Position numbers and translations under genes: made by a program. From assembly GCA_020445745.1 (NCBI GenBank), contig JAGRGB010000069.1, positions 1-60,140 on the forward strand: a stretch of DNA of 60,140 nt. The letters are read 5' to 3'. This DNA comes from Rhodocyclaceae bacterium (GTDB lineage: Bacteria; Pseudomonadota; Gammaproteobacteria; Burkholderiales; Rhodocyclaceae). How positions within the stretch are numbered: position 1 is the stretch's first letter; every line of letters starts with the position of its first letter. The notes under the pieces were generated by a model. That model was not told where the DNA came from. It saw only the letters and a list, made by a program, of their open reading frames with translations, and made no database searches. Below, piece by piece: positions 55,282 to 60,140 of the stretch.

Positions 55282-56697
55282 TCATTCGGTGTCGAAGCCC
55301 AACAGGCGCTGCTCGACGATCCGCTCGACCACGGCTTCCGGGACATCCTGTTCCCATTCGCCACGGCCGCGGCGCAGCCCGGCGAGCACGTCGCTGACGT
55401 CGATGTGCAGGTGGCTGTCGTCGTGCGGCCGCACGTCCAGCAAGCGTTGGTTCTCCTTCAGGTGGGCCAGGAGGTGGCGCAGGCGGGGCGGCACCTCGAC
55501 GTTGTCGAGGGTTACCAGCGTATTGTCGTCGCCACGGCGCGGGCGCGACGGATACACATAGACGTGGGTGTTGTCCGGGAACAGCTTGCCAAAGGCCTCG
55601 AGAATGCCGCCTTCCAGACCATCGTAGTATTTCTCGTCGAACAGGAAATCGAAGTCGCGCACCGACAGCACGATGCCGATCGGCTTCTGGGTATAACGGC
55701 GCAGATAGGCGCGCAGGCGGAAGAAGCGCACATAGTCCGAGATCATCACGGTGTAGCCCTGCGAGGCCAGCAGATCGATTCGCGCCAGGAAGTCCGCGCC
55801 GTCGACGTTGTCGCCGGAAGACAGCGAATTCATCGTGACCTCGGCCAGCGACACGATCTCGTTCTCATCCACCGCGGCCAGGCTGCTGAACTGCTTGACG
55901 CCGGCGCTCATCATGTCGACGTTCACCAGCGTCACCGGCTTGAAGCTGCCTCGCATCACCATCACCGGCTTGCGATAGAACAGCTCGCCCGGCACCACCA
56001 GATCGCCTTCCGGATTGAACACCACCGCGCGGGTCAGCCAGCTGCGGATCAGGTGCAGGTTCATCAGACGGTTCTCGACCTCGTCGAAGTAGGGACCGGA
56101 GAAATGGATCAGGTCCACCTCGATCCGGTCCGGGCTCAGCCCGTCACCGAGACCTTCGACCACCCATTCGGGATTCTGGTAGTGCAGGAAGGCGCCATAG
56201 ACGAGATTCACGCCGAGGATGCCGAGGGCTTCGGACTGCAGGGCGTTGTCGTTGTCGAGCATGCGCACGTGCATCACGACGTCGCTCGGCTCGGCTCCCG
56301 GGTGCAGTTGCAGGCGGATGCCGACCCAGCCGTGGCATTCGTTCTTCTGCTTGAAACTGCGCGCGGTGACGGTCGCCGCGTAGGCGAAGAAGGTGGTGTT
56401 CTTGGCGCGCAAGTGGGCGAGGCGCTCGACGACCTGGGTGAACTCCTTGTCCAGCATCTGCAGCAACCGTGCGCGGCTGACGTAGCGGTCGACGTGGCCG
56501 TAGATGACATCGCTGACCGCCATGTCGTAGGCCGACATCGTCTTCGCGATCGTCCCGGCCGCGGCCCCGACCGAGAAGAATCGCCGGGCCACCTCCTGGC
56601 CGGCGCCAATTTCGACAATCGAGCCGTACTTGTACTTGTCGAGGTTGATCGCGAGGGCTTTCTGGTCGGTGGTCAGGGTATTGTCGCGCTTGCGCAT
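55282..56697 (-). CDS. Conserved-looking uncharacterised protein
   Basis: A 471-residue soluble-looking protein without signal peptide or membrane helix. It starts MRKRDNTLTTDQKALAINLD, then GSIVEIGAGQEVARRFFSVG and AGTIAKTMSAYDMAVSDVIYG. I recall similar proteins in several bacterial groups with unreliable database labels such as TonB-dependent receptor or nicotinate-nucleotide adenylyltransferase; nothing here supports a beta-barrel. The C-terminal half has alternating helix and strand pattern (YTVMISDYVRFFRLRAYLRRY). Function not known. It is preceded by a 158-bp gap and stands alone. Confidence 0.75.
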   Translation of the reverse strand: MRKRDNTLTTDQKALAINLDKYKYGSIVEIGAGQEVARRFFSVGAAAGTIAKTMSAYDMAVSDVIYGHVDRYVSRARLLQMLDKEFTQVVERLAHLRAKNTTFFAYAATVTARSFKQKNECHGWVGIRLQLHPGAEPSDVVMHVRMLDNDNALQSEALGILGVNLVYGAFLHYQNPEWVVEGLGDGLSPDRIEVDLIHFSGPYFDEVENRLMNLHLIRSWLTRAVVFNPEGDLVVPGELFYRKPVMVMRGSFKPVTLVNVDMMSAGVKQFSSLAAVDENEIVSLAEVTMNSLSSGDNVDGADFLARIDLLASQGYTVMISDYVRFFRLRAYLRRYTQKPIGIVLSVRDFDFLFDEKYYDGLEGGILEAFGKLFPDNTHVYVYPSRPRRGDDNTLVTLDNVEVPPRLRHLLAHLKENQRLLDVRPHDDSHLHIDVSDVLAGLRRGRGEWEQDVPEAVVERIVEQRLLGFDTE

Positions 56698-56855
56698 CGC
56701 TGGTCCTTGCTACGGTTCGGGAACGAAGGCCGGCCCGAGGCCGGGCGAGCCGCCGAGTTTACACCCGGATCCGGGTGGCGATCGGCGCAGTTCCGTCGAC
56801 CGCGGTCACCGCGACGCGCCGAAACCGGATCGACTGCGCGCCCGGCCTCGCCCCG

Positions 56856-57227
56856 TCAGGCACTGACCGCGGTGGTGAACACCAGGCGATTGCCGAACGG
56901 ATCCCTGATACTCATGTCACGTGTCCCCCAGGGCATTGTCTCGATTCCGGGCCGCGCGTGGCGGTAGGCCTTCGCGGACAATTCGGCACGCAGTGCGTCG
57001 ACATCGTCCACGGCGATCCGCGTCGCCGCGCCAGGGCAGCAGTCGCCGTGATGCTCTGACAGATGCAGCACACAGGCGCCACGCGAGACCTGCATGTCGA
57101 GGGGCGCGTCGGCCTCGAAGCGATGACGCCAGTCGATCCGGAATCCGAGGAAATCACGATGGAACGCGGTCGCAGTGGCTTCGTCGAAGATGCGCAGGAT
57201 CGGCGCCGGCGGGCCCATGGTGGTCAT
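56856..57227 (-). CDS. VOC (glyoxalase/bleomycin resistance) family protein
   Basis: A 123-residue protein with one vicinal-oxygen-chelate domain: APILRIFDEATATAFHRDFLGF at the start, VLHLSEHHGDCCPG, and the closing MSIRDPFGNRLVFT, which is the usual end of the glyoxalase fold. The arrangement resembles the glyoxalase superfamily protein group that includes bleomycin-binding proteins. GGAGG five bases before ATG 57227 decides the start over ATG 57242. Activity cannot be assigned. Confidence 0.85.
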   Translation of the reverse strand: MTTMGPPAPILRIFDEATATAFHRDFLGFRIDWRHRFEADAPLDMQVSRGACVLHLSEHHGDCCPGAATRIAVDDVDALRAELSAKAYRHARPGIETMPWGTRDMSIRDPFGNRLVFTTAVSA

Positions 57228-57729
57228 CGTTTCCTCCGACACGGGTCCGTCCCGGGTGTCGCCGATCCGCTCGCGACCCGGCCACCTCGAAGTCTCGCCG
57301 CTGCGTTCATTCCTTCGCCCGCGTGATCAGTTCGTGTCGGACACCATGCGGCGCCGGCCAGCAGACGAACGGCGAATCGGCGGCACCTTATCGAAGTGGA
57401 TCGTCACGCTCGCTGCTCCCTGGTGCAAATCTTGGGCGCCGGCGAGGTACCGAACCGGCGATGCGAATGCGATCTTCCGAGCATGGCCAAGGATCGCGCC
57501 ATCGACCGGGTCGGCACCCGCCGCGCACGCTCCGCGCCCCGCTCGCCCGAGGCGAATGCTTCGGCGCTGGTGGTCTGCGTCGTCGATCCAGGGACATCAC
57601 GAACGTGATGCATCGGACCTCGTGGCACGGCGCGAGCCACAACGATGGCCGAGACCATCTCGCGGACCAGCAACACCGCCACGGGGCGCAAGGCGCGCGT
57701 TCGTGTTCCGCCACTTGCGCAGCAGACCA
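57228..57729. other. Gene-free 502-bp stretch between VOC and Lrp genes
   Basis: No convincing reading frame, repeat or RNA gene is seen. Open frames on both strands lack a ribosome site and domain features and are rich in Arg, as expected for shadow frames. The first bases upstream of the VOC gene hold its ribosome site and presumably a promoter. The rest, next to the Lrp stop at 57730, may be decayed sequence. Confidence 0.5.
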
Positions 57730-58185
57730 CTAGGGCACAGGCAACTGGCGCCCGCCCTTGACGGTGCGCAGCGAGAAGCTGGTGTAGAGCTCCTTGACGC
57801 CTGGCAGGGTGCGCAACACCTTCTGCGACAACTCCCCGAAGGCCTCCAGATCCGGCGCCACGACTTCCAGCATCAGGTCGTAGCGCCCGGACACGACATG
57901 GCACGCGACGATCGCCGAGATTCCCATCACCGCCTTCTCGAAGCGCTCCTCCAGGTCCGCCCGATGATGTTCGAGCATCACGCTGACGTATGCGGTGACA
58001 CCGTAGCCCAGCCGCCGTGCGTCGAGTTCGGCGTGGTAGCCGCGGATCAGGCCCGCCTGTTCCAGGGCCTTGACCCGCCGCCAGCATGGCGACGAGGTCA
58101 GCGCGACACGCTCGGCAAGCTCCGCGACGCTCAGGCGCGCGTCCTGCTGGAGCAGTTCCAGGATGGTGCGATCGGTGCGGTCCAT
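57730..58185 (-). CDS. Lrp/AsnC family transcriptional regulator
   Basis: DNA-binding regulator of 151 residues. The N-terminal helix-turn-helix (about 1-55, DRTDRTILELLQQDARLSV with LTSSPCWRRVKALEQAGLIRG) and the C-terminal RAM ligand-binding domain (about 65-145, VTAYVSVMLEHHR, VSGRYDLMLEVVAPDLEAF) are both present. It is divergent from the NSS transporter gene across 336 bp and may regulate it, possibly sensing an aromatic or other amino acid. The ATG at 58185 starts the normal MDRTDR N-terminus. Confidence 0.93.
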   Translation of the reverse strand: MDRTDRTILELLQQDARLSVAELAERVALTSSPCWRRVKALEQAGLIRGYHAELDARRLGYGVTAYVSVMLEHHRADLEERFEKAVMGISAIVACHVVSGRYDLMLEVVAPDLEAFGELSQKVLRTLPGVKELYTSFSLRTVKGGRQLPVP

Positions 58186-58521
58186 CGGGAACTCCGTTGG
58201 CGGTGCGAGGCGGGGCCACCGAGGTGGATTTGGACCCGCTTTCCGGTGCCCTCGCAAGAAAAGATAGCAATTCCCCCGCACCGGGGCAGATTTTGCCTCG
58301 CCAAGCCGACGGGCGGCCGGGAAGGTGGAAGATCCTGCCCGGCACGCACGCCTAACATTTCCCATCAGCGTCGGCGCCCCACGAACGCCGGCGAATCAAA
58401 ATACAAGAGTGGAGACTGCCCTTTTCGTGGAGTAGCCCGACAAACGCCCAGAAGGCGTCCGCGGGGTACTGCCGGTCTCCACCGGGTTCCCGACCGGAGC
58501 CCGAAGGCAGGAGGAGATCCA
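58186..58521. promoter_or_regulatory. Divergent lrp-transporter intergenic region
   Basis: 336 bp containing the promoters of both divergent genes and the structured leader at 58409-58482. An AT-rich run around 58394-58408 (AATCAAAATACAAGA) just before the leader could hold the transporter start site. Operator sites of the Lrp protein are expected but no clear repeat was found by eye. Confidence 0.5.
58409..58482 (+). promoter_or_regulatory. Structured RNA leader candidate of the NSS transporter gene
   Basis: Three nested helices can form: P1 58409-58416 with 58475-58482 (GTGGAGAC/GTCTCCAC, 8 bp), P2 58432-58439 with 58462-58469 (eight pairs with one G-G mismatch) and P3 58444-58448 with 58454-58458 (ACGCC/GGCGT, five-base loop). 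A second GTGGAG at 58427-58432 could pair with the same 3' strand as P1, and the TCTCC there can also pair with GGAGA of the ribosome site near 58512. That permits alternative folds. It does not match any riboswitch consensus that I can recall. Confidence 0.45.
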
Positions 58522-59898
58522 ATGGCAGTTTCGATGGTTCAGGGCGCGACCGGCGCCGCGGCAGGCAAGATTCACGGACACTGGTCCTCGCGGATGGGCT
58601 TCATCATCGCGGCCGTGGGTTCCGCGGTCGGGCTCGGCAACGTCTGGAAGTTTCCGTACATGGTCGGCCAGAGCGGCGGCGCCGCGTTCGTGCTGGTCTA
58701 TCTCGCGTGTATCGCGCTGATCGGCCTGCCGATCATCGCCGCCGAATGGCTGATCGGTCGCCGCGGCCAGAAGAATCCGGTGAACTCGATGGCCGAGCTG
58801 GCCCGCGCCAACCGGCGCAGCCGACTGTGGATCACGGTCGGCATCACCGGCACGCTGGCCGGTTTTCTGATCCTCTCCTTCTACAGCGTGATCGGCGGCT
58901 GGGCGCTGGCCTACCTCGGCGACGCCGCCAGCGGCAACCTCGCCGGCATCGACAAGGCGGCCGCCGCTGCGCTGTTCGACGATCTGCTCGCCGACCCCGG
59001 CACCCTGCTGGTGTGGCACACGCTGTTCATGGCGATCACCATCGCCATCGTCGCCCGCGGCGTTTCCGGTGGCATCGAGCGGGCCTCCCGCCTGCTGATG
59101 CCGGCGCTGGGCGTGATCCTGCTGGTGCTGGTGGGCTATGGCATGAGCACCGACGGTTTCGGCGCCGCGGTCTCGTACCTGTTCGCGCCGGATTGGAGCA
59201 AGCTCACCGGCGAGGTCCTGCTGGCTGCCCTCGGCCATGCCTTCTTCACCCTGTCCCTCGGCATGGGCGTGATGATGGCCTACGGCTCCTACCTCGGCGA
59301 CGAGGTCAATCTGCTGCGGGCGGCGCGCACGGTAGCCATCGCCGACACCGCGATCGCGCTGGCGGCAGGACTCGCGATCTTTCCGATCGTCTTCGCCAAC
59401 GGCCTCGATGTCGGCGCCGGCCCGGGCCTCGTCTTCGTCACACTGCCACTGGCCTTCGGTGGCATCACCGGCGGCAGCATACTGGCCAGCCTGTTCTTCG
59501 CGCTGTTGGTGTTCGCCGCGATCACCTCGGCGATCTCGCTGCTCGAGCCGGCCGTCGAGATGGTCGAGGAGCGCACGGCACTGGGCCGGCTCGGCGCCAC
59601 CTTCGTCACCGGCATCGCCGTATGGCTGCTAGGCATCGCCGCGCTGCTGTCCTTCAACGCCTGGAGCGAGGTGCTGATCTTCGGCAGGAACGTGTTCGAT
59701 TCGCTCGACTGGCTGACCAGCAAGTTCCTGCTGCCATTGACCGGCCTCGGCGCGATCCTGTTCGTCGCCTGGCGCCTCGAACCCCACGGCGTGCAGCGCG
59801 ACCTGCGACTCGGCGACACCGGATTCTCGATCTGGCAGTTGGTGGCACGCTTCGTCGCACCGATCGGCGTGCTGATCGTGTTCATCAGCAGCCTCTGA
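58522..59898 (+). CDS. Sodium-dependent transporter of the NSS (SNF) family
   Basis: Sodium-coupled amino-acid symporter of 458 residues with about 11-12 membrane helices. Helix 1 carries the family signature AAVGSAVGLGNVWKFPYMVG; GGIERASRLLMPALGVILLV and LSLGMGVMMAYGSYL follow in the typical order. AGGAGGAG precedes the ATG at 58522. The frame opens far upstream, but that part has no coding character. It is flanked by a divergent Lrp gene and an indolepyruvate ferredoxin oxidoreductase start 88 bp downstream, which points to uptake of aromatic amino acids, although substrate cannot be read from sequence. Confidence 0.93.
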   Translation: MAVSMVQGATGAAAGKIHGHWSSRMGFIIAAVGSAVGLGNVWKFPYMVGQSGGAAFVLVYLACIALIGLPIIAAEWLIGRRGQKNPVNSMAELARANRRSRLWITVGITGTLAGFLILSFYSVIGGWALAYLGDAASGNLAGIDKAAAAALFDDLLADPGTLLVWHTLFMAITIAIVARGVSGGIERASRLLMPALGVILLVLVGYGMSTDGFGAAVSYLFAPDWSKLTGEVLLAALGHAFFTLSLGMGVMMAYGSYLGDEVNLLRAARTVAIADTAIALAAGLAIFPIVFANGLDVGAGPGLVFVTLPLAFGGITGGSILASLFFALLVFAAITSAISLLEPAVEMVEERTALGRLGATFVTGIAVWLLGIAALLSFNAWSEVLIFGRNVFDSLDWLTSKFLLPLTGLGAILFVAWRLEPHGVQRDLRLGDTGFSIWQLVARFVAPIGVLIVFISSL

Positions 59899-59986
59899 CC
59901 CCGACCCACAAGCAAAGGAGAGCGGCCTTCCGACGACGGCCGGCGCCACGAGCGTCGCAACCGTCGTCGGCGGCCCGGACCAGACC

Positions 59987-60140
59987 ATGGCCAAGACCCG
60001 AAACGACGTCCGCCTGTCGGACAAATACACCCTGGAGGGCGGCCGCGCCTACATGACCGGCATCCAGGCGCTGGTGCGCCTGGCGATCATGCAGCGCCTG
60101 CGCGACCAGCGTGCCGGCCTCGACACCGCCGGCTATGTCA
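59987..60140 (+). CDS. Indolepyruvate ferredoxin oxidoreductase (3' truncated by the window)
   Basis: Only the first 51 residues are visible. RLSDKYTLEGGRAYMTGIQALVR and the following IMQRLRDQRAGLDTAGYV match the N-terminus of the fused alpha/beta indolepyruvate:ferredoxin oxidoreductase of proteobacteria, which oxidises aryl-pyruvates from aromatic amino-acid transamination to aryl-acetyl-CoA. It runs off the right edge. It lies 88 bp after the NSS transporter gene, so import and catabolism genes may be co-expressed. Confidence 0.85.
   Translation, partial: MAKTRNDVRLSDKYTLEGGRAYMTGIQALVRLAIMQRLRDQRAGLDTAGYV

Noticed and set aside
55282-56697. TonB-dependent receptor label for the 471-residue protein
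   Set aside because: No signal peptide, no plug domain, no terminal aromatic strand and wrong size for a TonB-dependent barrel.
57243-58521. Long plus-frame extension in front of the transporter
   Set aside because: The frame is open, but the sequence before 58522 is opposite to lrp, lacks coding character and the AGGAGGAG site marks ATG 58522 as the start.
1-60140. CRISPR arrays, tRNA/rRNA genes, insertion sequences or prophage
   Set aside because: No regularly spaced direct repeats, no clover-leaf-like tRNA ends, and no transposase, integrase or phage structural motif were seen on either strand.

Overview
The window is about 60 kb of uniformly GC-rich bacterial chromosome with dense genes, many 1-4 bp start/stop overlaps and no tRNA, rRNA, insertion sequence or CRISPR array that I could find. 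The gene set points to a Gram-negative proteobacterium, most likely a betaproteobacterium of the Rhodocyclales/Nitrosomonadales kind. The grounds are an exosortase B/EpsI exopolysaccharide locus with PEP-CTERM proteins, ubiquinone genes ubiA, ubiC and ubiD, a flagellar factor FliW, a DUF2802 protein and a class-4 PBP. The taxonomic call is inference from gene content only.

Region 1 (1-22.8 kb) is an exopolysaccharide locus. A truncated cysNC fusion at the left edge converges on a minus-strand run of 15 genes with gaps of at most about 50 bp: epsD, epsE, epsF, epsG, xrtB, epsI, two GT4 glycosyltransferases, an O-antigen ligase/polymerase-like protein, a secreted clan GH-A glycosidase, an acyltransferase-3, two more GT4 enzymes, a polysaccharide pyruvyl transferase and a flippase. 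Upstream are a PEP-CTERM protein behind its own terminator, epsL, and, divergently, the priming sugar transferase epsB. Together they could prime, assemble, decorate (acetyl/pyruvyl), flip, polymerise and export a polysaccharide, while XrtB processes PEP-CTERM proteins.

Region 2 (22.8-36.7 kb) is mostly housekeeping: a small membrane protein, threonine aldolase, ubiD, a PEP-CTERM metalloprotease, then a minus-strand series metY, DUF2802, SPOR protein, fliW, ridA, recG, dacB, ubiC, ubiA and pyrF. Region 3 (36.8-46 kb) holds a YdcF-like protein, a PEP-CTERM protein, enoyl-CoA hydratase, two GNAT enzymes, a cyclic-nucleotide-binding protein, a CaiB/BaiF CoA-transferase with an unrecognised 86-residue partner, a thioredoxin-like lipoprotein overlapping a pyrophosphatase-like gene, a DUF3750 protein and trmA. 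Region 4 (46-57 kb) carries an exosortase substrate with a variant motif, a tartrate dehydrogenase-like enzyme, a large P-loop kinase-like protein, a GMC oxidoreductase pair, a CHRD protein, a CNNM/CorC-like protein, a second pyruvyl-transferase-like protein and a large unrecognised conserved-looking protein. Region 5 (57.2-60.1 kb) is an Lrp regulator divergent from an NSS transporter, followed by the start of indolepyruvate ferredoxin oxidoreductase: apparently an amino-acid uptake and catabolism module. The transporter leader can fold into three nested helices and is the most interesting unexplained element.

The dispersed PEP-CTERM genes (19.7, 26.1, 38.2 and 46.2 kb) are consistent with scattered substrates of the single XrtB seen here. 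Three of the four have a GG-N10-GC sigma-54-like element just upstream.
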